Notes under the pieces: model-generated
What the model saw: only the letters and a program-made list of their open reading frames with translations
What the model was told of the DNA's origin: nothing
The model's database searches: none
Translations under genes and position numbers: made by a program
Assembly: GCF_004795105.1 (NCBI RefSeq)
Contig: NZ_SSBL01000005.1
Location: forward strand, 186,001 to 250,000
Direction of reading: 5' to 3'
DNA: 64,000 nt
DNA from: Streptomyces sp. A0642
GTDB lineage: Bacteria; Actinomycetota; Actinomycetes; Streptomycetales; Streptomycetaceae
Shown here: one piece after another, positions 27,854 to 37,257 of the stretch
Numbering within the stretch: position 1 is the stretch's first letter
Layout: the number at the start of each line of letters is the position of its first letter

Positions 27854-28711
27854 GTGTCGGCTGCCCAGCCCCCCGGTAACGGTGCGCCCCATCTGCTGGT
27901 GGTGATCGATCCGGTCGCCCGCCGGACGGACGGCGAATCCGTCCGGATCGCCAAAGACGTGCTGAGCGCCGGTTCGCACGCCAAGATCTGCCTCCCGGAC
28001 GGGCCCGCGGAGTTCGCCCGGGCCCTGTCCCGCAGGGGCGCCCGCAGGCCCGTGGTGATAGGCGACGACCGCGCGCTGCGGCGCGCGGTGGCCCTGCTCC
28101 ACCGGGAGCGGGAACCAGCCACGAGCGCCGTTTCGCTCGTCCCGGTGGGGGCCGCGGCGGCGCTGGAACTCGCGCACTCGCTCGGCGTGCCGATGGGTGC
28201 GGTGGCGGCGGCGCGCGCGGCGCTGGACGGTGCGGTGCGACGGCTGGACCTCCTGGTCGACGACAGCGACGGCGTGGTCCTGGGCGCGCTGCGCATCCCG
28301 GCCCTCACCGGCGCCCCGGGCACGCAGCCGGACCGTACGGGCGTCACCGCCGTGTGGGACACCTGCCGCTCCCTGGTCCGCACCCTGGTGCGTCCCGCGC
28401 CCTCGGCGCCCGCCGGCCTCCCGGCCACGCACCGGCTGCGCGTCGAGGCGGACGGTGTCGTGCTGAACGATCTGGGCCGGCCGGTCGAATCGGTGACGGT
28501 GACCTCGGGATTCGGCGACGGCGGCATCGCCGAGGTGACGATCCGGGCCCCGGGCGGCGCCCCCGTCACCACGGAGGCCAAGGCCGTCACGGTCTCCGGC
28601 GCGGACTTCCGCTATCGGGCGGACATCCAGGTGGGCGGCCCCGTGCGGACCCGGACGTGGACGGTACGGGCGGGGGCGTGGGGGCTGATGCTGCCGGTGC
28701 CGGAGGGATAG
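27854..28711 (+). CDS. diacylglycerol kinase catalytic-domain-like protein
   Basis: The product is 285 residues from GTG 27854 (AGGAAGGA 5 nt upstream). The N-terminal segment LLVVIDPVARRTDGESVRIAKDVLSAG matches the first beta-alpha unit of the DAGK/LCB5 fold (usually NP.....). A conserved-looking VVIGDDRALRRAV stands where active kinases have GGDGT(L/V), and VPVGAAAALELAHSLGVP replaces the usual PxGTxNDxA. The nucleotide-binding glycines are therefore eroded. I see a family member that may no longer be a lipid kinase. It is divergent from purA. Confidence 0.65.
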   Translation: MSAAQPPGNGAPHLLVVIDPVARRTDGESVRIAKDVLSAGSHAKICLPDGPAEFARALSRRGARRPVVIGDDRALRRAVALLHREREPATSAVSLVPVGAAAALELAHSLGVPMGAVAAARAALDGAVRRLDLLVDDSDGVVLGALRIPALTGAPGTQPDRTGVTAVWDTCRSLVRTLVRPAPSAPAGLPATHRLRVEADGVVLNDLGRPVESVTVTSGFGDGGIAEVTIRAPGGAPVTTEAKAVTVSGADFRYRADIQVGGPVRTRTWTVRAGAWGLMLPVPEG

Positions 28712-28820
28712 CCCGGAGTCCGGCTGGGACGGGGTCGCGATCCCGTCGGGGCTGCGGGCCGGTGGGGCTGCGGGCCCTGGGGGTGCCGGGCCAGGCGGCC
28801 TGCGAGGCCTCCGGGGCGCG

Positions 28821-28929
28821 GGATGCCGTCAGGCGTCGCGCAGGCGGCGTCGCGAGGGTTTCGGGTCGTGGGATGCCGTCGTGCAGGCGGCGTGGAAGGC
28901 CTCCGGCTCGCAGGATGCCGTCAGGCGTC
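28821..28929. repeat. scattered copies of the 3' end of the adjacent regulator gene
   Basis: GGATGCCGTCAGGCGTC occurs at 28913-28929, where it is the 3' end and stop of the MarR-like gene, and again at 28821-28837. A shortened copy (GGATGCCGTC) lies at 28871-28880. Linking sequences also share CAGGCGGCGT and GGCCTCCGG words. No gene lies in 28712-28920. Confidence 0.6.
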
Positions 28930-29475
28930 CCTGGAGTCCTCGGCCACCGTCAGATCGAGGGTTCTGCGGTGTTCCTCCCAGCGGTCCATCATCGCGCCCA
29001 GCTCCGACTGCATGAACTCGAAGAACGCCGCCGTCTCGGCGATCCGGGCGCCCGCGGGGGTGTGCTCCCCCAGTGTGCGCGCACCCTCCCTGAGGGTCTG
29101 CTCCCAACGGGTGAGCACCCGGTCCCTGCTGGCGAACGTGGTGTACCAGATCTCGTTGTGCAGGCGGTAGCGGTCACGGCGTGAGCCGGGTTCGCGTTCG
29201 CGGCCGACCATGCTGACCTGGGTGAGGTAGTTGATCGCGCCGGAGACCGCGGCGGGGCTGATCCGCAGGGCCAGGGCGAGCTCGGCCGAGGTCATCGAGG
29301 CGTCGTCATCGGCGAGCAGCGCGGCGAAGACGCGGGAGGCCATCCGCTGCATGCCCGCCTCGGTCATCTCGGACGCGAACCGCTCGACGAACCGCGAGAC
29401 CGCCTCGGCGTCGCGGTCCTCGCGCTCCGCGGCCGCGCCCTTCGGCTCGCGTGTGTCTGCGGTTTCGCTGCTCAT
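28921..29475 (-). CDS. GbsR/MarR-like transcriptional regulator
   Basis: The product is 184 residues from ATG 29475 (GGAGGG upstream). A helix-turn-helix of the MarR/GbsR kind lies at about 60-105 (MTSAELALALRISPAAVSGAINYLTQV). A wing with REREPGSRRDRYRLHNEIW and a long C-terminal helix follow. It begins with a charged tail (RDAEAVSRFVERFASEMTEAGM). It is divergent from an ABC exporter operon. Such pairs commonly consist of a repressor and the drug or lipid exporter it controls. Two overlapping palindromes between them are the likely operator. Confidence 0.88.
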   Translation of the reverse strand: MSSETADTREPKGAAAEREDRDAEAVSRFVERFASEMTEAGMQRMASRVFAALLADDDASMTSAELALALRISPAAVSGAINYLTQVSMVGREREPGSRRDRYRLHNEIWYTTFASRDRVLTRWEQTLREGARTLGEHTPAGARIAETAAFFEFMQSELGAMMDRWEEHRRTLDLTVAEDSRDA

Positions 29476-29541
29476 CGACCCGTCGTCCCTCCGATGTTCC
29501 CGGCTCCTGTCACCCGTACTGAGTTTATACGCTTCCTTAAC

Positions 29542-29571
29542 TTCACAAGTTTGTGAACGTAGCGTACGTTC
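29542..29571. promoter_or_regulatory. overlapping palindromes in the divergent regulator/ABC promoter
   Basis: TTCACAA-GT-TTGTGAA (29542-29557) and GAACGTA-GCG-TACGTTC (29555-29571) are both perfect and share three bases. They also contain a plausible promoter toward the exporter: -35 TTCACA (29542-29547), a 17-bp spacer and -10 TACGTT (29565-29570), only 7 bp before ATG 29578. That predicts a leaderless transcript. A TATAAA hexamer on the minus strand (29524-29529) may be the regulator's -10. Confidence 0.65.
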
Positions 29572-29577
29572 GAAATC

Positions 29578-30504
29578 ATGACGAAGGCAATCACCGTGGC
29601 CGGACTGCACAAGTCGTTCGGCCGGACACGCGCGCTGGACGGGCTCGACCTGACCGTCGAGTCCGGTGAGGTGCACGGTTTCCTCGGACCGAACGGATCG
29701 GGGAAGTCCACCGCCATTCGCGTCCTGCTGGGCCTGCTGCGGGCCGATGCCGGCGCCGCTCAGCTGCTCGGACGCGACCCCTGGCGGGAGGCGGTCGAGC
29801 TGCACCGACGCGTGGCGTACGTCCCCGGGGACGTCACGCTGTGGCGCAACCTCTCGGGCGGCGAGGTCATCGATCTGTACGGGAGGCTGCGCGGCGGACT
29901 CGACGAAGCCAGGCGCGCGGACCTCGTCGAGCGGTTCGAGTTCGACCCGACGAAGAAGGGACGGACGTACTCGAAGGGCAATCGGCAGAAGGTGGCCCTG
30001 ATCGCCGCGTTCGCCTCGCATGTGGACCTGCTGATCCTTGACGAACCGACCAGCGGGCTCGACCCGCTGATGGAGGAGGTCTTCCAGAGCTGCGTCGTCG
30101 AAGCTCGCGACCGGGGGCGGACGGTGTTGCTCTCCAGCCACATCCTCAGCGAGGTCGAGTCGCTCTGCGACCGGGTCAGCATCATCCGGCAGGGCCGGAC
30201 GGTGGAGACCGGCTCGCTGGCGGGCATGCGCCATCTGACGCGTACGAACATCACCGCCGAGCTGGCGGACTCTCCCGAGGGGCTGGCGCGGCTGCCCGGG
30301 GTCCACGCCCTGGATATCCGGGGGCTTCAGGTCTCGCTCCAGGTCGACACGGACAAGCTGGACGCCGTCCTCAAGTCGCTCTCCGCGTCCGGAGTCCGGT
30401 CCCTGACCAGCACACCGCCCACCCTGGAGCAGATCTTCCTCCGGCACTACGCGACGGACGCGGAGCAGGGCGCCGGGCAGAGCGCGAAGGCGGGGCCGCG
30501 ATGA
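29578..30504 (+). CDS. ABC transporter ATP-binding protein
   Basis: The product is 308 residues. Walker [10 protein letters not shown] is at 37-45 and Walker B LLILDEP at 151-157. The signature motif is YSKGNRQK (131-138) in place of LSGGQ, as in many ABC-2 type actinobacterial exporters. The H-loop is SSHILSEVE. The C-terminal 90 residues form the DUF4162-like extension typical of drug/lipid exporters. No ribosome site precedes the ATG and the predicted -10 is 7 bp away, so translation is probably leaderless. It overlaps the permease gene by ATGA (30501-30504). Confidence 0.95.
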   Translation: MTKAITVAGLHKSFGRTRALDGLDLTVESGEVHGFLGPNGSGKSTAIRVLLGLLRADAGAAQLLGRDPWREAVELHRRVAYVPGDVTLWRNLSGGEVIDLYGRLRGGLDEARRADLVERFEFDPTKKGRTYSKGNRQKVALIAAFASHVDLLILDEPTSGLDPLMEEVFQSCVVEARDRGRTVLLSSHILSEVESLCDRVSIIRQGRTVETGSLAGMRHLTRTNITAELADSPEGLARLPGVHALDIRGLQVSLQVDTDKLDAVLKSLSASGVRSLTSTPPTLEQIFLRHYATDAEQGAGQSAKAGPR

Positions 30505-32129
30505 CTGCCGTGACCATGACCGCGACGGCCGGCGCGGGCCGGCAGGCCGGCACCGGAGAGCTCGCGGGGACCTGGCCCCTGCTGAGGCTCGCCCTGCGGC
30601 GCGACCGGGTCGTCCTGCCCCTGTGGGTGCTCGTGCTCGGCGGGTCGTTCTCCTCCGTCGGGCAGTCCATCGCCTCGCTCTACGACACGCCCGCCCAGCG
30701 CGCCGCACTCGCCGCTTCGATGAACGGCAACAGCTCGTTGCGCGCGATGTACGGTCCCGTGTTCGGCGACTCCGTCGGCGCGCTCGTCAGCTGGCGCATG
30801 ATCGCCTTCGGTGCCGCGCTGGCCGCGGTGATGAGCCTGGTCGTCGTCGTGCGCCACACCCGCGAAGAAGAGGAGACCGGCCGTCAGGAGATGCTCTCCT
30901 CCGCGATGGTGGGGCGCCGCGCACCGCTCACCGCCGCGCTGCTCGCCGCCCTGATCGCCAACGCCGCGCTGGGGCTGGTGATCGTGGCCGGCATGGCCGG
31001 CTCGGGGGCGGGCGGGTCCGGGGCGGTGGCGCTCGCCGCGGCCGTCGCGGGTGTCGGTGCGCTGTTCGCGTGCACCGCCGCGATCGCCGCGCAGTTCACC
31101 GAGAACGCGCGGCTCGCGAAGGGACTGACGGCAGCCGTGATCGGCGCCGCGTTCGTCCTGAAGGCTGCGGGCGACTCAGCGACGGACGACGGCTCCTCGG
31201 TCCTCACCTGGCTCTCCCCTCTCGGCTGGGCGGAGAACGCCAGGCCGTACGCCGACGAGCGCTGGTGGGTCCTCCTCGCGATCGTCGGCGCCGTGGCCGT
31301 GCAGTGCGCCGTGGCATACGCCCTGGCCGGGCGCCGCGATGTCGGCATGAGCTTCCTGGCGACGCGGCCGGGACCCGCGCGCGGCCGGATCTCCACCGCC
31401 GTCGGCCTCGCGGTGCGCCTCCAACGCGGTGCGCTCCTGGGATGGACGGCTTCGTTCGCCGCGGTGGGCGTCGTCTTCGGCGGGCTGACGGGCGGCGCGG
31501 CGGATCTCGTCGGGGACAACGAGAAGACGAGGGAGATCTTCGAGCGGATGGGCGGTCAGTCCGGCCTGACCGACGCCTTCCTCGCCGCCATGGTCTCCGT
31601 GCTGGGCACGGTGGCGGCGCTGTACATCGTGTCGTCGGTGCTGCGGCTGCACGGCGAGGAGACCGCCGGCCGCGCCGAACCGGTGCTCGCGGGCGGGGTC
31701 GGCCGGGTGAGCTGGGCCGCCGGTCATCTGCTCCTGGCCTTCGGTGGCGCGGCCCTGATCATGACGGTCGGCGGCCTCGGTCTGGCGGCGGGATACGGCC
31801 ACCAGCTCCCCGCCGTCCTGGGCGCCGCGCTCGTACAGCTGCCCGCCGTCTGGCTGCTGGGCGGGGTGACGGTCCTGCTGTACGGGGTGCTGCCGAAGGC
31901 TGCGGCAGCCGGCTGGGGGCTGGTCGGGGTCTGCCTGGCCCTGGGCTGGATAGGCCCGGCCCTGGATCTGCCGCAGCCGGTGATGGACGTGTCGCCGTTC
32001 ACGCACCTGCCCAGGCTGCCGGGGGCCGCGGCGATGGAGTGGGGACCGGTGGCGCTGCTCACCACGGCCGCGGTGGCGCTGGTGGCGGGCGGCCTGGTGG
32101 CGCTCCGACGGCGCGACATGCTGACCTGA
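30501..32129 (+). CDS. ABC-2 type exporter permease
   Basis: The product is 542 residues with about 12 hydrophobic segments arranged as two similar halves ([20 protein letters not shown] near the start; [32 protein letters not shown] near 300). It is the double-length ABC-2 permease found with DUF4162-type ATPases in antibiotic and multidrug efflux. Cytoplasmic loops carry [15 protein letters not shown], a conserved coupling-type motif of this family (repeated weakly as [15 protein letters not shown]). The ATG overlaps the ATPase stop. The substrate is unknown; the divergent regulator suggests inducible efflux. Confidence 0.92.
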   Translation: MTAVTMTATAGAGRQAGTGELAGTWPLLRLALRRDRVVLPLWVLVLGGSFSSVGQSIASLYDTPAQRAALAASMNGNSSLRAMYGPVFGDSVGALVSWRMIAFGAALAAVMSLVVVVRHTREEEETGRQEMLSSAMVGRRAPLTAALLAALIANAALGLVIVAGMAGSGAGGSGAVALAAAVAGVGALFACTAAIAAQFTENARLAKGLTAAVIGAAFVLKAAGDSATDDGSSVLTWLSPLGWAENARPYADERWWVLLAIVGAVAVQCAVAYALAGRRDVGMSFLATRPGPARGRISTAVGLAVRLQRGALLGWTASFAAVGVVFGGLTGGAADLVGDNEKTREIFERMGGQSGLTDAFLAAMVSVLGTVAALYIVSSVLRLHGEETAGRAEPVLAGGVGRVSWAAGHLLLAFGGAALIMTVGGLGLAAGYGHQLPAVLGAALVQLPAVWLLGGVTVLLYGVLPKAAAAGWGLVGVCLALGWIGPALDLPQPVMDVSPFTHLPRLPGAAAMEWGPVALLTTAAVALVAGGLVALRRRDMLT

Positions 32130-32187
32130 GGCCTCACCATCGAGGGGCGGGGCGGCGGGTGACGGGGCGGCCGGTGACGGGGGCGGC

Positions 32188-32251
32188 AAGGCGGGGGCCG
32201 AGGAAAGGCGGAGGCCGAGGAGAGGCGGAGGCCGTGGAGAGGCGGGGGCGG
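32188..32251. repeat. 17-bp tandem repeat, about 3.7 copies
   Basis: Units AAGGCGGGGGCCGAGGA, AAGGCGGAGGCCGAGGA and GAGGCGGAGGCCGTGGA plus a partial fourth follow without gaps between the permease and the convergent P450 gene. Confidence 0.75.
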
Positions 32252-32265
32252 CGCCCCGCCCCGGG

Positions 32266-33501
32266 TCAGAGCTCGACCCGCAGCTCCTTCACGCCCCTGA
32301 TCACATACCCCGGGTTCCATTCCGGTTCTTCGACCAGTCGCATGCCCGGCGCCTTGCGCAGCAACTCACCGAAGGACGACGCCAGTTCAAGCCGGGCCAG
32401 GGGTGCCCCGAGGCAGAAGTGGATGCCCGCGCCGAAGGTGATGTGCGGGTTCTCCCGCCGGGAGAGATCCAGGGTGTCCGGGTCCGCGAAGCGGGCAGGG
32501 TCGCGGTTGGCCGAGCCGAAGAGCAGGGCCACCTCCGAGCCCCGCGGAATGACCGTGCCGTCGATCTCGATGTCGTCGAGTACCCAGCGTTCGAACATCT
32601 GCAACGGGGTGTCGTAGCGCATGAGCTCCTCCACCGCGGTGGGCAGCAGGGCGGGGCCCGCCCGCAGCGCGGCCAGCTGCTCCGGATGCCGAAACAGCGT
32701 CCACCAGCCGTTCACGGTGGTGTTGACGGTCGCCTCGTGTCCCGCGTTCAGCAGCAGGACACAGGTGGAGACCATCTCCTGTTCGGTCAGCCGCTCGCCC
32801 TCGTCGTGGGCGGCGATGAGCGCGGAGATCAGATCCGTACCCGGGTTCCCGCGCCGTTCGGCGATCAGCTCGCGCAGATAGGCGGAGAAGTCGAGGGACG
32901 CCTGGACGGCGGCGCGGGCTGTCTCCTCGGACGGGTTGAGCTCGTACATGCCGCAGATCGCCGCCGACCAGGGTCGCAGCGGCGCACGGTCGGACTCCGG
33001 GATGCCGAGCATCTCGGCGATCACGGCGACCGGCAGCGGCTCGGCGACCGCCGTGAGCAGGTCGCCGCCGCCCTGCGCGACGAAGTCGTCGACGAGCCGG
33101 GCGGCCAGCCGCTGGACCGTCGGGACGAGCTGTTCGACGGTGCGCGGGGTGAACGCCTTGGAGACGAGCCTCCGGATCCGCGTGTGGTCCGGCGGTTCGA
33201 GGTCCAGCAGCCCCTGCCCGTTGAGCGTCTCGAACGGCTCGTGCGCGGCAGGCGGCGGCGTCCGGCCGAACTCCTCGTGCGTGAAACGGTGCAGATACGT
33301 CCGGCCCAGCCGCCGGTCGCGCAGCAGGGCCGACACATCCGCGTGGTGCGGGACGAGCCACTGGTCGGTGGGCTCGAAGTAATGCGCCCGGCCGGTGGCA
33401 CGCAGCTCGGCATAGGCCGGGTACGGGTCGGCGACGAACGCCGCCGACCAGGGATCGAACGGGGCGGCGGAGCCGGATCCGGAACGCATGGGCTGGTCCA
33501 T
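32266..33501 (-). CDS. cytochrome P450
   Basis: The product is 411 residues, a soluble bacterial class I P450. The heme-thiolate Cys363 lies in FGAGIHFCLGAPLARLE. The I-helix oxygen-activation motif is LLNAGHEATVN (AGxE-T as usual), and the K-helix ExxR is EELMRY. It needs separate ferredoxin and reductase, and none is adjacent. The substrate cannot be predicted; the family includes CYP105/107-like biotransformation enzymes. The start is ATG 33501. No biosynthetic genes surround it, so it is probably a stand-alone housekeeping or xenobiotic oxidase. Confidence 0.95.
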   Translation of the reverse strand: MDQPMRSGSGSAAPFDPWSAAFVADPYPAYAELRATGRAHYFEPTDQWLVPHHADVSALLRDRRLGRTYLHRFTHEEFGRTPPPAAHEPFETLNGQGLLDLEPPDHTRIRRLVSKAFTPRTVEQLVPTVQRLAARLVDDFVAQGGGDLLTAVAEPLPVAVIAEMLGIPESDRAPLRPWSAAICGMYELNPSEETARAAVQASLDFSAYLRELIAERRGNPGTDLISALIAAHDEGERLTEQEMVSTCVLLLNAGHEATVNTTVNGWWTLFRHPEQLAALRAGPALLPTAVEELMRYDTPLQMFERWVLDDIEIDGTVIPRGSEVALLFGSANRDPARFADPDTLDLSRRENPHITFGAGIHFCLGAPLARLELASSFGELLRKAPGMRLVEEPEWNPGYVIRGVKELRVEL

Positions 33502-33856
33502 GGACCGACGCTAACCGGCGACTCCTGCCCGATCCAGCCCCCCGCCCGGCCGCCCCCTGGTCCGGAACTGGTACGGCCGCTCCCACCCGAAGCCCCTGCC
33601 AACCGCACCTGGCCCGGAGCCATACTGACCGCCCCCCGGCCCGGAGCCGATACCGGCCACCGATACCGGCTGCCTCTGCCTCTGCCCCCGGAGCCGGTGC
33701 TGACCGCCCCTGCCCCGGAGCCGACGCCGATCCCCCGGAGCCGATGCCGATGCCCGCCACCGGTACCGGCCATCCCCTGCCCCCGTCGGCCAGGGGCTCT
33801 TCGCACAGGCGCCCGCCTGCTCGAAGCGGCCCGCGGGGCGCCCTCCCCCGCCTGCG
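33502..33856. other. 355-bp intergenic region with degenerate GC repeats
   Basis: No gene is supported. From about 33590 to 33780, words such as CCCGGAGCCGATACCGG, CACCGATACCGGC, CCGGAGCCGATGCCGATG and CACCGGTACCGGCC recur in irregular order. The P450 promoter must lie near 33502-33560, and the response-regulator transcript ends at the other side. Confidence 0.5.
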
Positions 33857-34531
33857 TCAGGACGGTGTGACCAGCCGGGCCTCGTAGGCGAAGACGGCGG
33901 CCTGGGTGCGGTCGCGCAGGCCCAGCTTCACCAGGATGCGGCTCACATGCGTCTTGATCGTGGACTCGGCCACCACCAGGTGCGAGGCGATCTCGGCGTT
34001 CGACAGACCCTGGGCGATCAGCACGAGCACCTCCGTCTCGCGCTCCGTGAGCTCCCCGATCTGGGCGAGGGCGGGCGGTCGCGGAGCCGCCGCGAGCTTG
34101 GAGAACTCAGTGATCAGGCGCCGGGTGACAGTGGGGGCCAGCAACGCCTCGCCGGAGGCCACCACCCGTACGCCCTCCGCGAGTTGCCGGGCCGAGGCGT
34201 CCTTGAGGAGGAAGCCGGACGCCCCGGCGCGCAGCGCCTGGTAGACGTACTCGTCGAGATCGAAGGTGGTCAGCACCAGCACCTTCGCGTCCGCGTCGGC
34301 GGCGACGATCTCGCGGGTCGCCTCGATGCCGTTGAGCTCCGGCATCCGGATGTCCATGAGCACCACGTCGGGCCGGAGCGCCGCGACCTGGGCGACGGCC
34401 TCCCGCCCGTTGACGGCCTCCCCGACGACCTCGATGCCCGGCATCGCGTTGAGCAGGACCGAGAAGCCCTCGCGGACCATCATCTGGTCGTCGACGATCA
34501 ACACCCGGATGGGGACCGCCGGGGCCGTCAT
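33857..34531 (-). CDS. LuxR/NarL family two-component response regulator
   Basis: The product is 224 residues. The receiver domain (8-125) has acidic pocket Asp14-Asp15, phospho-acceptor Asp60 in VVLMDIRMPE, a Thr in VLVLTTFD and Lys in FLLKDAS. The C-terminal NarL-type helix-turn-helix (about 155-215) has LTERETEVLVLIAQGLSN and VVAESTIKTHVSRILVKLGLRDR. The ATG overlaps the stop of the histidine kinase gene (ATGA, 34528-34531), so sensor and regulator are made together. Target genes are not indicated by the neighbourhood. Confidence 0.96.
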   Translation of the reverse strand: MTAPAVPIRVLIVDDQMMVREGFSVLLNAMPGIEVVGEAVNGREAVAQVAALRPDVVLMDIRMPELNGIEATREIVAADADAKVLVLTTFDLDEYVYQALRAGASGFLLKDASARQLAEGVRVVASGEALLAPTVTRRLITEFSKLAAAPRPPALAQIGELTERETEVLVLIAQGLSNAEIASHLVVAESTIKTHVSRILVKLGLRDRTQAAVFAYEARLVTPS

Positions 34532-35829
34532 GACTGCTCCGCGGCAGGCGCGTCGGCCGGAGCCGCCTGGACGGGGATGAACGCGGTGACCTCGTATCCG
34601 CCCTCCGGAGTGGTCTCGGCCGTCATCTCGCCGTTCAGCATGGCCACCCGCTCCCGCATGCCCGTGATCCCGTGTCCGGCGCCCGGCGAGGGCTTCACCG
34701 GCCCGGTCGGCGGACCGTTGACGACGCGCAGCCCGAGTCCGCCCAGCACATAGCCGATCTCGACCTTGGCGGTGGCGCCCGGTGCGTGCCGCAGGCTGTT
34801 GCTGAGGGCTTCCTGGATGATCCGGTACGCCGAGAGCTCGACGCCCTGCGGCAGCGGCCGCACCGCGCCGGTCACGGTCTTCTCCGTCGGCAGTCCCGCC
34901 TCGCCGACGTTGGCGAGGAGCCCGTCGAGCTCGGCGAGAGTGGGCTGCGGGGCGTCCGGCGCCTCGTAGTCCTCGGCCCGTACGACGCCGAGGACCCGGC
35001 GCAGTTCGGTGAGGGCGGCGACGGCGTTCTCCCGGATGGTGACGAAGGCCTGTTCCAGTTCGGGCGGCGGGTTCTCCACCCGGTAGGGGGCGGCCTCCGC
35101 CTGGATCGCGACGACCGACATGTGATGGGCGACCACGTCGTGCAGTTCGCGGGCGATGGTGGTGCGCTCCTCCAGCAGAGTGCGCCGGTCGCGTTCGACG
35201 GCGGTGACGGTCCGCTGCACGGTGACCTCGCGCTCCGCCTCCCGCCGGATCTGCACCAGGCTCACCAGCAGCAGCGCGAACGCGGACACCACCGCCATGG
35301 CCGCGGTGGACCCCGCGAATTCCCACCCGGCGGCCTTCTCCACCAGCGTGCCGAACACCACGGTCAGGCCCCACATCCAGACCGCCGCGCGCGGCCGGGT
35401 CCGGGCCGCGACGACGATCAGCACCACCACGTGCGCGAAGAAGGCGCTCGGTCCCCACGGCCCGTCACCCCCGACGACCATGCTCACCGGGATGAGCCCC
35501 ATCGACATCCAGAAGGCCCCGACCGGCCGGATCAGCGTCATGCCGACGCAGAGGGCGGGCAGCAGGCCCGACACGAGGACGCCGGCGTTCCCGGTACTGC
35601 CGAACCCCACCAGGAAGGCGAACAGCGCGGCCGCCAGGACGACCGCGTGCGGCGTCCACTCCGCGCGTGCCCGGAGCCGCTCCGGCAGCATCCGGGTCAG
35701 CACCCCGTCGGTCCGCATCGGCGGCAGCGGGCGGTAGGCGAAGGCGTCATGGATGAGGTCTTGGCGCAGGCCGCCTATCGCCCCTGCGGCGACCCGGAGC
35801 TCCGGGCTTCTGGTCTTGGTCTCGGTCAC
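34528..35829 (-). CDS. two-component sensor histidine kinase (HisKA_3 type)
   Basis: The product is 433 residues from GTG 35829 (GGAAGC 6 nt upstream). The N-terminal region has five or six membrane helices between about 63 and 195 with very short loops, so it probably senses from within the membrane. A coiled linker follows. The dimerisation helix carries the phospho-acceptor His230 in ARELHDVVAHHMS, and a C-terminal HATPase ends in PGAGHGITGMRERVAMLNGEM. It is typical of actinobacterial NarL-type kinases that respond to cell-envelope stress; the signal here is unknown. Confidence 0.94.
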   Translation of the reverse strand: MTETKTRSPELRVAAGAIGGLRQDLIHDAFAYRPLPPMRTDGVLTRMLPERLRARAEWTPHAVVLAAALFAFLVGFGSTGNAGVLVSGLLPALCVGMTLIRPVGAFWMSMGLIPVSMVVGGDGPWGPSAFFAHVVVLIVVAARTRPRAAVWMWGLTVVFGTLVEKAAGWEFAGSTAAMAVVSAFALLLVSLVQIRREAEREVTVQRTVTAVERDRRTLLEERTTIARELHDVVAHHMSVVAIQAEAAPYRVENPPPELEQAFVTIRENAVAALTELRRVLGVVRAEDYEAPDAPQPTLAELDGLLANVGEAGLPTEKTVTGAVRPLPQGVELSAYRIIQEALSNSLRHAPGATAKVEIGYVLGGLGLRVVNGPPTGPVKPSPGAGHGITGMRERVAMLNGEMTAETTPEGGYEVTAFIPVQAAPADAPAAEQS

Positions 35830-35989
35830 GCTTCCACGGTAGGGGGCGGTGCGCCCCGGGTCGTCAGCAGTGATGCGGATCCTGAACCGTCCATCGCAAG
35901 GACTACGCGCGTCCCCCTCGCCGCCCCCGGCACGTCCGCTCCGGGGGCGGCCGGGCCATTCCCTCAACCGTCCACCCACCGCACCCGCT

Positions 35990-36865
35990 CTACCAGGCCA
36001 GCTGGGCGATCTCCTCGGCCACCACCGCGCAGGCGTCGGCCGCCGGATCGATCAGCGGGAAGTGCCCGACGTCCGGGAGCAGCGTCAGCCCCACCGTCTC
36101 GCCCTCCTGTGCCGCCGCATCGACGAACGCCTCCGAGACGGCCTGCGGCACGGTCAGATCGGTGGTGCCCTGCACCACCGCCGTCGCGATGCCGGTGGGC
36201 AGCAGCAGGGCCGGGTCGGCGTGCGCACTCCGCTCGGCGAAGTCCTCCGCTCGCCCCAGGAACTGCCCGATCGCGCCGGAGCACACGTCCAGGCGAACGG
36301 CCGAGGCGAAGTCGGCGATCGGGGCGAGCGCGACCACGCCCCGCAGTGCGGGGGCCCGCGGCAGGCGCCACGGCGAGCCCTCGGGCAGGACGTGCCGGGC
36401 GGCGGCCCACAACGCCAGCTGGCCGCCCGCGGAGTGCCCGGTGACCACGGTCCGCCGGGCGTCCGCAGCGGGCATGTGCCGCGCCAGCAGCTCCGGGAGC
36501 GCGTCCATCGCCGCCGCGACGTCGTCGAAGGTCTCCGGCCAACGGCCGGCGACGGGGCCCGAACCCCGCTGCTGCGGGAGCTCGCTGCCGCGCCGGTACT
36601 CGACACTGGCGACGGCGAAGCCGCGGCGTGCCAGGAAGTCCGCGAACGGCGAGATGTGCAGCCGGTCGTACGGCGCCCGCCACGCCCCGCCGTGCAGGAC
36701 GACCACGACGGGGGCACCGGCCCGTCCGTCGCGCGGCGCGTAGAAGTCGATCACCTGGTCCGGGTGGCTGCCGTAGGCGGCGGAGACATCGGGGGCGACC
36801 ACCGGATGCGAGAACGCCGATTCGGTCTCGGCTGCGTCCTGATCACGCGCGGCAGAATCCGACAT
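35990..36865 (-). CDS. alpha/beta hydrolase, probable kynurenine formamidase
   Basis: The product is 291 residues from ATG 36865 (GGAG 5 nt upstream). The oxyanion-hole motif HGGAW is at 58-62, nucleophile Ser145 is in GHSAGGQ, an acid is in GTTDLTVP and His is in DVGHFPLI. The HGGxW motif is the hallmark of the eukaryotic-type kynurenine formamidase/esterase family. The same-strand upstream neighbours are kynureninase and tryptophan 2,3-dioxygenase, which need this step (N-formylkynurenine to kynurenine) to connect them. Function is assigned from motif plus context. A 392-bp repeat-filled gap separates it from kynU. Confidence 0.75.
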   Translation of the reverse strand: MSDSAARDQDAAETESAFSHPVVAPDVSAAYGSHPDQVIDFYAPRDGRAGAPVVVVLHGGAWRAPYDRLHISPFADFLARRGFAVASVEYRRGSELPQQRGSGPVAGRWPETFDDVAAAMDALPELLARHMPAADARRTVVTGHSAGGQLALWAAARHVLPEGSPWRLPRAPALRGVVALAPIADFASAVRLDVCSGAIGQFLGRAEDFAERSAHADPALLLPTGIATAVVQGTTDLTVPQAVSEAFVDAAAQEGETVGLTLLPDVGHFPLIDPAADACAVVAEEIAQLAW

Positions 36866-37257
36866 GCTGCTCCAACCGTCCCTGTGCCATGGCCAACTGC
36901 CTTGACCTGCGGGGACGGTATCAGTACGGGAGCATCCCTCTCTCCCGTGCGGGGGGTCCCGCCTCCCGCACGGCCGCGCCCGCCGAAGTACCCGCCTTTC
37001 CGGCGGCGGCGGAACCGGGAGATCGGCGGAGAAACCGGAGGAACCGGAGGAGCCGGTGGGAAGCCGGAGGGACCGGTGGGGCCCGGCGGGAAGCGGGAGG
37101 GACCGGAGGAGCCGGTGGGAAGCCGGAGGAGCCGGTGGGAAGCCGGAGGGACCGGTGGGGCCCGGCGGGGACCGGCGGGAAGCCGGAGGGACCCGGTGGG
37201 GACCGGCGTCGGCGTCCGGCGACCGGGGCGAGCCGGTCGCCGGACTGACCCGGCAGC
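36866..37257. repeat. 392-bp intergenic region with higher-order GC repeats
   Basis: From about 37030 to 37205 the DNA is a mosaic of AGCCGGTGGGA and AGCCGGAGGGA words. A 40-bp sequence at 37051-37090 recurs perfectly at 37130-37169, and a 20-bp unit repeats in tandem at 37111-37150. No open frame has Streptomyces codon bias. The hydrolase promoter, if separate, lies at 36866-36960. Confidence 0.75.

Noticed and set aside
37015..37205. Possible CRISPR array
   Set aside because: Repeat units vary in length, spacers are themselves repeat-like, and no cas gene is nearby. It is a simple GC repeat mosaic.
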